Assembly (NCBI GenBank): GCA_945872815.1
Contig: CAMCAY010000004.1
Span: forward strand, 1 to 64,000
Length of the DNA stretch: 64,000 nucleotides
Direction of reading: 5' to 3'
Origin: Chitinophaga pinensis
GTDB lineage: Bacteria; Bacteroidota; Bacteroidia; Chitinophagales; Chitinophagaceae
A program made the position numbers and the translations under genes. Shown piece by piece: positions 1 through 9,783 of this stretch. The stretch's first letter is position 1, and each line of letters begins with the position of its first letter. The notes beneath the pieces were generated by a model, which worked only from the letters and a program-made list of their open reading frames with translations, had not been told where the DNA came from and searched no databases.

Positions 1-1766
1 ATCTTACCTGTAGTATTTGACGATGTCAATACTGCTGATATAATCGTATCTCCAGACAATGTATAACTTGATACATTCACTCCATTTAATTTAACCGATG
101 TAATCGATGACAACTTCGTTCCCCTTATCACTACCGTTGATCCTACTACGCCACTCGTCGGACTGAACGATGTAATCACAGGGGTCACACAAAAACTATC
201 CGAACTGATACCACTGCCCCACGGCGTAGTAACCGTTATCTTTCCATTTCTATTCGATGATGACACTACCGCTGTTATGCTAGTTGAATTGTCTACCACA
301 TAACTTTGTACAGTATCACTCCCTATCTTAACAGATGTAGCTCCCGTAAACTTCGTTCCACTTATCACTATCGTTGATCCTACTAATCCATAGTTCGGAC
401 TAATTGAACTAATCGATGGCTTCACATAAAAACTATCTGAGGTGGTAATCGTTTCCCGCGGATTGCTCACACTTACCGTTCCTGTTACATTCGATGATGA
501 CACTACCGCTGTTATACTTGTATCCCCCGACAAAGTATAGCTCTGTACATTCACTCCTCCTATCTTCACCGACGTCAACACCTTAAACTTCGTCCCCTTA
601 ATCACAAAACTCGAACCTACTATTCCATTGCTAGGTGTGAAACTTGTAATCGTCGGCGTTACATAAAAACTATCCGTACTTGTGCCTGTACCTACAGGAG
701 TTGTTACTGTAAATTTACCAGATGAATTAGATGATGATAACACAACCCTTAAACTGTCATCACTTAAAGTTGTAAAATTATCCACATTAACAGAATTTAG
801 CTTTACTGAGGAAGCTCCAGTGAAATTGGAACCTGTCAATATAACCGTATCACCAACACTGCCATAATTTGGATTAATATTTTGGATATTAGGTATTAAA
901 GAAATGACACTTGAACTAGTATCAGAACCTCCTTTGGTAGTCACAATAATCAAACCGGATGTGTTTGAAGAAGAAATAGTAGCAGAAATAGATGTATTAC
1001 TTACTACGGTAAAACTTTGAACATTTTCGCCATTAATTTTTACGGAAGAAGCAGATAAAAAATTCTTTCCGGTGATAGTAATGGTATTAATAGAAGTATT
1101 ATTAAGAGGAGAAAATGATGTTATAACAGGTGTAACATAAAAACTGTCAGCGCTTGTTGCAGTTCCGGCAGGAGTAATTACAGAAATCAACCCACTGTTG
1201 CCAGTTGAAGGAACAAACGCGATAATAGAATCATTTGTATAAGTAATAGATGTCATGGTTACTCCATTCAATCTAACTGCTGAACCTCCAATAAAATTTT
1301 TACCAAAAATAACTACCCTAGCTCCACTTGCTCCGTAAAGTGGGCTTATACTCGATATGGTGGGTATTAAAAAAAACCTTGTTGCGCTAGTAACAGTATC
1401 TAAAGCTGTCATGACTGAAAGATACCCACTGGTGTTGGTGATTTTAATAGCAGCCTTTATCATTGTGTCACCTGAAATGGTGAAACTTTCTACTGAGTCT
1501 CCATTTAATTTAACATCCAAAACAGTTGTAAATCCTGTACCTTTAATTGTAATTGTATCTCCGTAGTTTCCAAAACCCGGAGTAAATGAATTGATGATAG
1601 GTGCAGCTAAAATTTTATTATTCAATGGGAAATTTCCATTACCATTGAATATCATTTTAATATTTTTGGAACTATTATTTAAACCAGCATGAACTTTTTT
1701 TACATTAAATACTATCAGAAAAAGTAAAAAAATACAAATTAAACTTTTAAAAAAACGTTTATTCAT
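1..1766 (-). CDS. Exported TIG/IPT tandem-repeat protein, N-terminal part (runs off left edge)
   Basis: The reverse strand is open from an ATG at 1766 to the window edge, 588 complete codons with no stop, so the C-terminus is outside the window. Residues 1-27 form a signal peptide (MNKRFF, a hydrophobic core, then VHA before the cut). After a linker come back-to-back immunoglobulin-like TIG/IPT domains, each with a P-x-I-x-x-(F/I)-x-P-x-x-G start, a central KxNGxxVxSYT-like strand and a closing G-x-(I/V)-x-V-T-P strand followed by DSFYV. The link AxSDSFYVTP recurs at DNA spacing of exactly 237 bp (at 191, 428, 665 and 1139 on the forward strand), giving a 79-residue repeat. TIG arrays in Bacteroidota are usually cell-surface proteins, often with a T9SS sorting domain at the far end; that end is not visible. 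Function is probably adhesion or a structural surface role, but this is inferred. Confidence 0.85.
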   Translation of the reverse strand, partial: MNKRFFKSLICIFLLFLIVFNVKKVHAGLNNSSKNIKMIFNGNGNFPLNNKILAAPIINSFTPGFGNYGDTITIKGTGFTTVLDVKLNGDSVESFTISGDTMIKAAIKITNTSGYLSVMTALDTVTSATRFFLIPTISSISPLYGASGARVVIFGKNFIGGSAVRLNGVTMTSITYTNDSIIAFVPSTGNSGLISVITPAGTATSADSFYVTPVITSFSPLNNTSINTITITGKNFLSASSVKINGENVQSFTVVSNTSISATISSSNTSGLIIVTTKGGSDTSSSVISLIPNIQNINPNYGSVGDTVILTGSNFTGASSVKLNSVNVDNFTTLSDDSLRVVLSSSNSSGKFTVTTPVGTGTSTDSFYVTPTITSFTPSNGIVGSSFVIKGTKFKVLTSVKIGGVNVQSYTLSGDTSITAVVSSSNVTGTVSVSNPRETITTSDSFYVKPSISSISPNYGLVGSTIVISGTKFTGATSVKIGSDTVQSYVVDNSTSITAVVSSSNRNGKITVTTPWGSGISSDSFCVTPVITSFSPTSGVVGSTVVIRGTKLSSITSVKLNGVNVSSYTLSGDTIISAVLTSSNTTGK

Positions 1767-1994
1767 GACTGTTAGCTTAACAATTAAAAAAAAGAATGTT
1801 GTAAAAAATAATTATACCTTTCCTATTCAACTAAATAAATATACTCCAAAAGGAAAAAACGACTGCTAAATTTACAAAGTATTTGTTAAATTTTGGATTT
1901 ATTTCAAACAAAAATTATGAAATAAATAAATTACGTTCATTAAGTGATAAATACATATATACTAAATATAAATATAATAAAGGGGTGTAGAATT

Positions 1995-2978
1995 TCAAAT
2001 CAATAATTGATCTGCAATAACCATTGCAGTTATAGATTCCAGAACCGGCGGTATTCTTAAAGCAATGCATAAATCATGTCGACCTTTAACAATGAAAGAT
2101 TCAATTTTATCATTTTTTATATTTAATGAATCTTGTTTTTGAGGAGTGGAGGAAGTTGGCTTAACTGCAATTCGATATATAAGTTGATTCCCATTGGTTA
2201 GACCTCCGGAAATACCACCGCTATTATTAGTTTTTGTGCGACCTTGGGAATCTATGAAAGCATCATTGTGATCACTCCCAAACATTTTTGCTGCTGCAAA
2301 TCCCAATCCAAATTCAATTCCTCTTACAGCAGGAATTGAAAAAACTGCATGACTCAATAGAGATTCAACAGAATCAAAAAAAGGTTCGCCTAACCCGACA
2401 GGTAAGCCATCCACAACACATTCAACAATTCCACCAACAGAATCATTGGCTTCTACAGCAAGTTGAATACCTTTTTCTATGTCACAGTTTCCTGCAACTG
2501 AAATTAGCTTTGAATTGATTTCAATTTTATGATTTATAAAATGATGAGACAATACTTTTTTTGCAATTACTCCTGCCGCTACCAAACATACAGTGAGTCT
2601 TCCACTAAAATGCCCTCCACCCCTGTAATCTTCAAAGCCATTAAACTTTTTTGATGCCACAAAATCTGCATGTCCTGGACGCGGGAATTTCCTTATTTCT
2701 TCATAATCCTGACTTTGAGTATCCTTGTTGTTAAATACAATATTTATGGGGGTCCCTGTTGTAAAGCCATTGAATACTCCACTTTGAATCAATGGAATAT
2801 CATCTTCTTTTCTGGAAGTAGTACCTTTATCTCCGGCTCTTCTTCTATCAAGATCTTTAACAAAGTCATCTGAATGTATAGGTATTCCGGGAGGGCAACC
2901 ATCTATATTTATTCCTACAACCTTTCCATGAGATTCTCCAAAAATATGAACCCTGAAAAGTCTTCCAAATGAATTCAT
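1995..2978 (-). CDS. aroC: Chorismate synthase
   Basis: Converts 5-enolpyruvylshikimate-3-phosphate to chorismate, the last common step of aromatic biosynthesis, using reduced FMN. The N-terminus MNSFGRLFRVHIFGESHG (GESHG at residues 14-18) is a family signature. RRRAGDKGTTSRKEDD, YRGGGHFSGR, GSDHND and the late RHDLCIALRIPPV segment are also classic. At 327 residues it is slightly short for the family (about 350-400) but all core motifs are present and the C-terminus is intact. It is the last gene of the aro operon, 33 bp after aroA, in the same direction. An ATG start fits the family N-terminus exactly. Confidence 0.97.
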   Translation of the reverse strand: MNSFGRLFRVHIFGESHGKVVGINIDGCPPGIPIHSDDFVKDLDRRRAGDKGTTSRKEDDIPLIQSGVFNGFTTGTPINIVFNNKDTQSQDYEEIRKFPRPGHADFVASKKFNGFEDYRGGGHFSGRLTVCLVAAGVIAKKVLSHHFINHKIEINSKLISVAGNCDIEKGIQLAVEANDSVGGIVECVVDGLPVGLGEPFFDSVESLLSHAVFSIPAVRGIEFGLGFAAAKMFGSDHNDAFIDSQGRTKTNNSGGISGGLTNGNQLIYRIAVKPTSSTPQKQDSLNIKNDKIESFIVKGRHDLCIALRIPPVLESITAMVIADQLLI

Positions 2979-3011
2979 GAATTTAATTTTTTAATGAAAT
3001 ACAAAATACAC

Positions 3012-4301
3012 TTATTTTTTTCTTATCATTTCCAAATCATTAAAAAAATTCGGATACGATTTCCCCACCACTTTAGCATCCATTATTTTAACAGGTTCCA
3101 TTGCAATTAGACCCAACAATGAACAGGCCATCGCAATTCGATGATCATTGAAAGAATGAATTTGGCCGCCAGTAACAATATGCCCTCCATGAACAATCAT
3201 CATATCATCTTGCAATTCAATTTTAACCCCCAGGGAGGCAAATGATTCTATTATTGAAACAGCACGATTACTTTCTTTAAACAATAATCTATTGACTCCT
3301 TCGATTATAGATATTCCATCACAATTAGCAGCAAGTGCAGCCAATGGCGGAAATAAATCCGGACATTGATTGGCATTAAAATGAAAGGGTTTCAACCTTC
3401 TGCTACCAAAAGGCTTTTCCACTTTGATTGAATCTTCTGAAACCGATAAATTGGCTTCAGCCAAACTCAAAGCTGTTAAAATTGATCTGTCTGCCTGTTT
3501 TGAATATATAGAAAGTCCATTCACATCAACTTTACCAGCTATAGCTCCGGCGACCAACAAAAAAGAAGCGCCACTCCAATCTCCCTCTACATCACACTCA
3601 ATAATACTTTCTGTTTTAGAAACAGGGTTTAATACAAAATTTTTATTGTTATCATTGACTACATCATAGCCAAATTTGAGAAGTATTTCAATCGTAAGAT
3701 CAATATATGGAATGCTTTTCAAATTACTAACCTCAATGCATACACGCTCTTTTATTTTATGTGAATAAGCAAACAATAAACCTGTAAGAAACTGTGAACT
3801 TAATGACCCGTCAATCTTTATGTCGGAGGGAATAATCGGACCAACAATTTCCAAAGGCAATTTCCCTTGATTTGATTTTGTTTTAACGCCCATCTGCGGG
3901 AATACATCCTCAAAAAAATCAACTGGCCTATGCAAAAGACTTCCAGCACCTTGCATCATGAAACGACCTGATGTCATAGCCGCAATAGCAGTGAACATTC
4001 TTAATGAAAGTCCACTTTCTCCGCAATCCAAAACAAACCCATCATCGGATGAAAAATCACTTAACAACAAATCTGGATTTCCTTGAATTATTAAGCATCC
4101 TTTCGAATCTACACTAACTTTTGCCCCCAATTTTTTAATTATCTCAATCGCCGCAAAATCATCTTCACTAACCCCGGGATTACGAATTATTGTTTTACCA
4201 TTATGTAATAAAGCTGCAGCACAAAATCTTTGCATGACACTTTTGGAAGGCGGAGCCTTTACTATCCCCTCAATGAAACCTGGTTTAATAATCTGTTGCA
4301 T
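3012..4301 (-). CDS. aroA: 3-phosphoshikimate 1-carboxyvinyltransferase (EPSP synthase)
   Basis: Transfers the enolpyruvyl group of phosphoenolpyruvate to shikimate-3-phosphate. The 429-residue length is typical. Visible signatures are APPSKSVMQR near residues 16-25 (phosphate/shikimate binding), DCGESGLSLRMFT near residue 92, the QFLTGLL segment, GDWSGASFLLVAGA in the second half, and FNDHRIAMACSLLGL near the C-terminus followed by KSYPNFFNDLE. It lies 19 bp after aroB and 33 bp before aroC on the same strand, so co-transcription is likely. The N-terminal LxSGSxSL-like region is divergent, as in several Bacteroidota enzymes; glyphosate sensitivity class cannot be stated from inspection. Confidence 0.96.
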   Translation of the reverse strand: MQQIIKPGFIEGIVKAPPSKSVMQRFCAAALLHNGKTIIRNPGVSEDDFAAIEIIKKLGAKVSVDSKGCLIIQGNPDLLLSDFSSDDGFVLDCGESGLSLRMFTAIAAMTSGRFMMQGAGSLLHRPVDFFEDVFPQMGVKTKSNQGKLPLEIVGPIIPSDIKIDGSLSSQFLTGLLFAYSHKIKERVCIEVSNLKSIPYIDLTIEILLKFGYDVVNDNNKNFVLNPVSKTESIIECDVEGDWSGASFLLVAGAIAGKVDVNGLSIYSKQADRSILTALSLAEANLSVSEDSIKVEKPFGSRRLKPFHFNANQCPDLFPPLAALAANCDGISIIEGVNRLLFKESNRAVSIIESFASLGVKIELQDDMMIVHGGHIVTGGQIHSFNDHRIAMACSLLGLIAMEPVKIMDAKVVGKSYPNFFNDLEMIRKK

Positions 4302-4320
4302 TGATTTAAAATCCTAATAA

Positions 4321-5349
4321 TTAAAATAATTGTGTAATTAGTTGAGACAATTCTGAAATAGGAATCTTTTTGATTTGTCCCTTACCTATTTCTTCAAGTA
4401 AAATAAATGAAATTTCATGACTACTTCTCTTTTTATCAAAAAGGATATTTTCAATGATTTTTTCTTTGTCAAAATCATATGAAACCGGAAGCGAATAAAT
4501 TTTCAGCAACTCTTTTAATCTTTTTACGTTTTCACTATTAAAATCTAAAAGCTTTTCAGAAAGTGAAATGGCACACATCATTCCAATGCTGACCGCTTGA
4601 CCATGAGAAAGTTTATACAATCTCTCCATTGCATGTCCAATAGTATGTCCAAAATTTAAGAGCTTTCTTTCTCCAGATTCAAATTCATCCGATTGAACAA
4701 TTAATGACTTAAGCAATACATTTTTTTCAATTAGTAAAGAAAATTCATTTAGATGTTGTTTATAGAAATTTATGGAAGATGATTCCAATTTTACAAACAT
4801 ATCATAGTCGCGTATGCATGCATGTTTAATGATCTCTGCGAAACCATTCGACCATTCTATATCAGGTAAAGTATTTAAAAAATTAAAATCATACAATATA
4901 AATGAGGGTTGCCTGATTGTGCCTAGCATATTTTTATATGTACCTACATCAATGCCATTCTTCCCCCCAATACATGCATCTACCATTCCAAGCAATGAAG
5001 TGGGAATAAACCCTGTTTTCAATCCTCTCATATAAATTGATGCGACAAAACCTGCAATATCTGTCACAACTCCACCTCCAACTCCAATCAAACAAGTTCC
5101 TTTATCAACACCATACTTGATTAATTGACTGATTACTTCGTCTATGGTTGACTGTTGCTTATTTTCTTCCCCTGATTTTATTACAATAGTCCTCCAACCA
5201 TAAAAAAAATCTGAATATAGTGAATGAATAATTTCATCGGTCAGCAAAACTGATTGCTCTTTAATACAAATAGTATCCAAATCATAGATTGAAGAATCAA
5301 AATAGCATCTGACCTTATTTGCACCAAAATCAATTTCTCTAGATTTCAT
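4321..5349 (-). CDS. aroB: 3-dehydroquinate synthase
   Basis: Cyclises DAHP to 3-dehydroquinate using NAD and a divalent metal. The 342-residue product has the NAD-binding glycine segment GVGGGVVTDIAGFVASIYMRG, the PTSLLGMVDACIGGKNG motif with the catalytic lysine region, and LNFGHTIGHAMERL with metal-binding histidines. Its start overlaps the 3' end of the preceding DAHP synthase/chorismate mutase gene by 11 bp, which indicates translational coupling. Somewhat divergent at the C-terminal domain but all active-site segments are present. Confidence 0.96.
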   Translation of the reverse strand: MKSREIDFGANKVRCYFDSSIYDLDTICIKEQSVLLTDEIIHSLYSDFFYGWRTIVIKSGEENKQQSTIDEVISQLIKYGVDKGTCLIGVGGGVVTDIAGFVASIYMRGLKTGFIPTSLLGMVDACIGGKNGIDVGTYKNMLGTIRQPSFILYDFNFLNTLPDIEWSNGFAEIIKHACIRDYDMFVKLESSSINFYKQHLNEFSLLIEKNVLLKSLIVQSDEFESGERKLLNFGHTIGHAMERLYKLSHGQAVSIGMMCAISLSEKLLDFNSENVKRLKELLKIYSLPVSYDFDKEKIIENILFDKKRSSHEISFILLEEIGKGQIKKIPISELSQLITQLF

Positions 5350-6409
5350 TTTCTTCTGATTGGTTATTCATGATCTTATTTTGATGACTGATACTTTCGA
5401 GATGAACAGCTTCAAGATATTTTTTAATAAACTCTTCACTTAACCCCAAATCTTTTTTTCTTACCAATGCATTTTCAAAAATATCATTCCATCTTTTCCT
5501 TTGAAAAATAGTAATCTCATTTTGTTTTTTATAACTTCCTATTTTTTCTGCAATTTTCATGCGATGAGATAATAAAGACAGTAATTCGTCATCAATGATA
5601 TCAATCTGTTCCCTTAATCTACTTAACGCATCTAAAAATTCTTTTTTCTCAGAATCTTCACTTCTCCATGTTAAGTGATTAATCATATCAAGTAAATCCT
5701 CGGGTGTAATTTGTTGTTTAGAATCACTCCACGCTTTATCTGGATTGTTATGGGATTCAATCATTAATCCATCAAAATCAAGATCAATTGCTTTTTGAGA
5801 AATAACATGAAGTAAAATTCTGTTTCCGCAAATATGAGAAGGATCACATAATAACAACATATCAGGATGCCTCCTTTTCATTTCTATTGGCAAATGCCAC
5901 ATGGGTGGGTTTCTGTATTCTGTATTGCCATAATTTGAAAATCCGCGGTGGATCATTCCAACATTTTCAATTCCGGATTTCTTAAATCGTTCCAATGCAC
6001 CGCTCCACAATTCAAGATCTGCATTAATTGGATTTTTTACAAACACAGGAATTTCAACTCCTTTTAACGAGTCAGCAATTTCCTGAACACTGAAGGGATT
6101 CGCTGTGGTTCTTGCACCAATCCAAAACATGTCAATTCCATAATTCAATGCTTCCTCTACATGCTTGGAGGTTGCGACTTCTATTGCAACCGGAAGCCCC
6201 GTTTGTTTTTTAGCGTTAGATAACCAAAGTAATCCTTCCGCTCCAACACCTTCAAACATTCCAGGTTTAGTACGAGGTTTCCAAATACCAGCCCTCAACA
6301 TATCTACCTTTCCTGTAGCAGCAATCTGAAGGGCAGTTTTCATTAATTGTTCTTCAGTTTCTGCACTGCATGGACCGCTAATAATTATTTTTTTTTCTTT
6401 ATTAAACAC
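5339..6409 (-). CDS. Bifunctional 3-deoxy-7-phosphoheptulonate synthase / chorismate mutase
   Basis: Two-domain enzyme linking the first shikimate step to the first step of the phenylalanine/tyrosine branch. Residues about 1-255 are a DAHP synthase of the KDPG-aldolase-like class: ISGPCSAE at the start, RAGIWKPRTKPGMFEG, GARTTANPFSVQE, KNPINADLELW, and LLCDPSHICGNR. Residues about 265-350 are an AroQ-type chorismate mutase helix bundle: LREQIDIIDDELLSLLSHRM, IGSYKKQNEITIFQRKRW. The start codon is GTG at 6409; upstream there are only five sense codons (the nearest being TTC, TTA, ATT) before a stop, so no ATG alternative exists. It leads the aro operon. The fusion suggests prephenate or aromatic amino acid feedback through the mutase domain, as reported for similar fusions; that is inference here. 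Confidence 0.93.
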   Translation of the reverse strand: MFNKEKKIIISGPCSAETEEQLMKTALQIAATGKVDMLRAGIWKPRTKPGMFEGVGAEGLLWLSNAKKQTGLPVAIEVATSKHVEEALNYGIDMFWIGARTTANPFSVQEIADSLKGVEIPVFVKNPINADLELWSGALERFKKSGIENVGMIHRGFSNYGNTEYRNPPMWHLPIEMKRRHPDMLLLCDPSHICGNRILLHVISQKAIDLDFDGLMIESHNNPDKAWSDSKQQITPEDLLDMINHLTWRSEDSEKKEFLDALSRLREQIDIIDDELLSLLSHRMKIAEKIGSYKKQNEITIFQRKRWNDIFENALVRKKDLGLSEEFIKKYLEAVHLESISHQNKIMNNQSEENEI

Positions 6410-6850
6410 GAATAAAATCGATTGTTATTAAAATGATTTCCAAATTACGTAAGAATAAACTGTAATGATATATTATTAACCAGATTTTTACTCTATTTAC
6501 AACAAATCAACTGCTATAAAGTTGTTTATGTAAAAAAATAAGGCCGTATTGATATTTATGATCTAATGTTCCAATAAATTAATATCTGCGACTACAAATG
6601 ATAAGTTTACCCTAGCAATTGAATAAATATTAATTGTCGATTTTTAATCTTAATGATTGATTAAATATTCACTCAATATTTAAATAAAGATAAAATTACC
6701 TAATGCGATTTTATTTATAGCATTATTTGCGACATACGGAAATGGAATATTTAAGGCAGGAAATTGCAGTTAAAATGAAAAAAAATTAACCCCTGAATTA
6801 ATAATCGGCTGAATTGAAATATTATTAAAAAAAGTGCTCTTTTAAATTAA
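6410..6850. other. 441-bp AT-rich intergenic region
   Basis: No credible reading frame or RNA gene is visible. It must contain the promoter of the aro operon on the reverse strand, but no exact TAnnTTTG element was found close to 6409; the nearest resemblance is a reverse-strand TAATTTGG near 6448, which has one base too few in the spacer. The remainder separates the aro operon from the lipoprotein gene that reads in the same direction and ends at 6851. Confidence 0.6.
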
Positions 6851-7405
6851 TTATTCAATTTTTAACTTAATATTCAAAGTACAATTTAATGGTAAAGTAG
6901 TTTGTCTTCTGGCTTTAGCAACATATAAATACACCAATTCTGTTCCTCTCAAGTAATCTTTTAAATTAACTGAATCCATGCATTGAAATTGGAATCGATC
7001 TGAATAATTATCAGGAATTGTTCCAGTTGCAATTGTAATAGGGTCTGTATTGGTATTTGTGTTGAAAATAATACCTCCCGTTTCGAAATTTGAGATGTTA
7101 TTTGCTATGTCTGGATTATTAATAACTACCTCAGCAGATTCCAAACTTATTTTAGTTACATCATTCAAACTGAATAGTCCATTCGTTTTTGCCTGAATTA
7201 TGGAATCCACATTCAAGTGTGTTGATAACTGAGCAAAATCCGCCGTTATACTTGTGTCTGTTACTAAGTCTACATAAAAATCGAAAGTGCCTCCGTTAGT
7301 ACTGAATGAATTGAAAATTTCTTTTTTTATTTTGTCACAAGAAACAATAGAAATTAAAAAAGTCATGGAGAGTAAAAAGCTAAACAAAATGTATCTCTTT
7401 TTCAT
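6851..7405 (-). CDS. Hypothetical lipoprotein
   Basis: The 184-residue product starts MKKRYILFSFLLSMTFLIS and has a lipobox-like SIVSC, with Cys at residue 23, so it is probably a lipoprotein of the cell envelope. The mature part is rich in Asn, Asp, Ser and Thr and looks like an all-beta domain; short stretches such as TDTSITADFAQLSTHLNVDSI and VSLKDYLRGTELVYLYVAKA-like strands carry no motif I recognise. There is no adjacent partner gene: the next gene (SafE-like, forward) is divergent. Function unknown. Confidence 0.75.
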   Translation of the reverse strand: MKKRYILFSFLLSMTFLISIVSCDKIKKEIFNSFSTNGGTFDFYVDLVTDTSITADFAQLSTHLNVDSIIQAKTNGLFSLNDVTKISLESAEVVINNPDIANNISNFETGGIIFNTNTNTDPITIATGTIPDNYSDRFQFQCMDSVNLKDYLRGTELVYLYVAKARRQTTLPLNCTLNIKLKIE

Positions 7406-7568
7406 AAAAAATAATTTCAGTAAAATTAATCAGAATGTCAATAAATTAAATACTAATTTAAGAAATTTTAAAAAAGTAGCCAACCTGATTTAATAAAGTT
7501 CATATTTTGTAATCAATCTTACCCTTATAGCCGCTTTAATACTTTACTTTCGTCTGTAAAATAATATT

Positions 7569-8369
7569 ATGGAGTATGTTGGATATTTTTTGGCAATTAT
7601 GGTTGGAACAACATTAGGTTTAATTGGAGGGGGCGGAGCTATACTTACTGTACCAATTCTAGTTTACATATTGGCTATCAATCCAATGTTGGCGACTACT
7701 TATTCATTATTTATTGTCGGGTTATCATCATTGGTGGGATTGATAAAAAAGAGCAAAGAAAAAAATGTCGATTACAAAATAGCCGTCATTTTTGGAATCC
7801 CTTCAATTGCAGTAGTTTATTTAGTTAGACATTTGTTACTTCCCAATATACCTGATATTCTTTTTTCGGAAAAATCATACCATTTTACAAAATCTGTCGC
7901 TTTGATGACAATATTTAGTGTTGTTATGATAACCGCTTCCTTAAGCATGATATTCGCTGGTTCGAAAATAAAAAAAGCATCAAACCAAGAAACAGTGAAT
8001 AACTACTTTACAATTTTTAATCAAGCATTACTAGTAGGTATAATTACCGGTTTAGTGGGAGCTGGTGGAGGTTTTTTAATCATTCCAGCTTTAGTTGTTT
8101 TAATAAAAATGCCAATGAAGAAAGCCGTCGGCACTTCATTTATGATTATTGCTATGAATTCAATCATTGGATTTGCAGGATCATTGAATACGTCTTTAAT
8201 AATTGATTGGCAATTGTTGATTACATTTTCAATTTTTTCTATCATTGGTATTTATATTGGAACATTTCTTTCCAAAAAAATATCCGGCGAAAAATTAAAA
8301 AGCATGTTTGGGTGGTTTGTGTTATTAATGGGGATTTGCATTATTATCAAGGAGATTTTGTTGCAATAA
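7569..8369 (+). CDS. TauE/SafE-family membrane transporter
   Basis: The 266-residue protein has about eight hydrophobic segments arranged as two similar halves, each opening with a glycine-rich motif: GTTLGLIGGGGAILTVPILVY (residues about 13-33) and GIITGLVGAGGGFLIIPALV (about 155-175). This is the signature of the TauE/SafE (DUF81) family of putative anion exporters, linked in other bacteria to sulfite, sulfoacetate or thiosulfate movement. The substrate cannot be read from sequence. Upstream at 7541-7551 a TACTTTCG resembles the Bacteroidota -7 element with one change. It is a single gene flanked by a divergent lipoprotein and a convergent thrC. Confidence 0.88.
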   Translation: MEYVGYFLAIMVGTTLGLIGGGGAILTVPILVYILAINPMLATTYSLFIVGLSSLVGLIKKSKEKNVDYKIAVIFGIPSIAVVYLVRHLLLPNIPDILFSEKSYHFTKSVALMTIFSVVMITASLSMIFAGSKIKKASNQETVNNYFTIFNQALLVGIITGLVGAGGGFLIIPALVVLIKMPMKKAVGTSFMIIAMNSIIGFAGSLNTSLIIDWQLLITFSIFSIIGIYIGTFLSKKISGEKLKSMFGWFVLLMGICIIIKEILLQ

Positions 8370-8451
8370 CTTATCAGACTGTTACGACTGAAAGTGAAGC
8401 GAATAAAAGGATTCAATCTATTCTCAATTAGACAAATTTGAAAATAAAAGA

Positions 8452-9759
8452 TCATTTCATAGACAACAACCATTCTCTCAAACTATTATAATCAGCTTCC
8501 ATTTTGACAGACATTTTTGTTTTATGAATAATTTTTTCAATTGATTCTGGCAATGGAATTTTTTGCTGTATAACAGGTTCTACCACATCATAAAACTTCA
8601 CAGGGTGAGCTGTTTCAGCAAATACACCCTTTTGTGAGTGATTGTTATTTAAATATCTTTCCAACGCCAAAAAACCAACAGCGCCGTGCGGGTCTAACAA
8701 ATAATTACATTCCTGATAAATTCTTTTGATGGTATTTTTAGTTTCATCATCTGTTATGCTTACTGACGAAAAAACTTTTTTTAGTTCCGAAGCATCCATA
8801 CCAAATAATTGCTGTATTCTAATAAAATTGCTGGGGTCTCCTACATCCATGGCATTGGAGATAGTGGCTACTGGTGCCTTAGGCTTATAATGATGAGACG
8901 CAAGATATTCTGGAACCACATCATTGGCATTGCATGCAGCAATAAAATGTTGTATAGGCAACCCTGATTTCATAGCCAATAAGCCTGCGCAAATGTTTCC
9001 AAAATTTCCACTTGGAATACTAATAACCGGTGGCTGATTTTTATCAACCCATTGTTTGTATGCAAAAAAATAAAAAAATTGTTGAGGTAACCAACGTGCT
9101 ACATTTATTGAATTTGCAGAAGTTAAAAAAAGTACACTTGTTAAAATCGGATCTACAAAAGCCTGTTTCACCAAACGCTGACAATCATCAAAACTTCCAT
9201 TTACTTCAATAGCATGAATATTTTTACCCAATGTGGTCAATTGTTTCTCTTGCACAGTACTTACTTTACCCGAAGGATATAATATCACAACATCAACTCC
9301 TTCCACATCATAAAAGCCATCTGCAACTGCTCCTCCCGTATCACCGGAAGTTGCAACCAATACCGTCACTTTTTTATCATTGCCTTTTACAAAATAACCC
9401 AAACACCTGCTCATGAATCTAGCGCCAATATCTTTGAAAGCAAGCGTATTGCCGTGAAACATTTCCAATGAAAAAATAGACTCTTTTACAGGAACTAGCG
9501 GAATTGAAAAATTGACCGTTTGCGTTACAATATCTTTTAAAATATTTTCAGGCATTGAGTCTCCAACATAAGGCCTCATCACTTCATAAGCAATTTCCTC
9601 ATTGGGAATATCCTCAATTTCCTTTATAAATGAAGATTTAAATTGCGGGATAAACTCCGGGAAATACAACCCTTTATCCGGTGCTTGCCCGCTAATTGTG
9701 GCTTTTTTAAAACCAACTTCAGGAGATTGCCTATTCAGACTATAAAAATTCATTGTCAA
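8452..9759 (-). CDS. thrC: Threonine synthase
   Basis: PLP-dependent conversion of O-phosphohomoserine to threonine. The 435-residue protein has MNFYSLNRQSPEVGFKKA at its N-terminus, the PLP-lysine motif FHGNTLAFKDIGARFM (K109), VATSGDTGGAVADGFY, the SANSINVARWLPQ segment and SIPSGNFGNICAGLLA for phosphate binding. It is of the thrC class found in enterobacteria and Bacteroidota. It is the last gene of thrABC, 24 bp after thrB. It ends opposite the SafE-like gene, with a short intergenic gap of 82 bp. Confidence 0.96.
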   Translation of the reverse strand: MTMNFYSLNRQSPEVGFKKATISGQAPDKGLYFPEFIPQFKSSFIKEIEDIPNEEIAYEVMRPYVGDSMPENILKDIVTQTVNFSIPLVPVKESIFSLEMFHGNTLAFKDIGARFMSRCLGYFVKGNDKKVTVLVATSGDTGGAVADGFYDVEGVDVVILYPSGKVSTVQEKQLTTLGKNIHAIEVNGSFDDCQRLVKQAFVDPILTSVLFLTSANSINVARWLPQQFFYFFAYKQWVDKNQPPVISIPSGNFGNICAGLLAMKSGLPIQHFIAACNANDVVPEYLASHHYKPKAPVATISNAMDVGDPSNFIRIQQLFGMDASELKKVFSSVSITDDETKNTIKRIYQECNYLLDPHGAVGFLALERYLNNNHSQKGVFAETAHPVKFYDVVEPVIQQKIPLPESIEKIIHKTKMSVKMEADYNSLREWLLSMK

Positions 9760-9783
9760 ATTTTAATTTTAATAAAAACCAAC

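Noticed and set aside
682-1566. Open forward frames inside the TIG repeat gene (682-867 and 1357-1566)
   Set aside because: They lie antisense to the TIG protein, follow its codon structure and have no start region or known domain.
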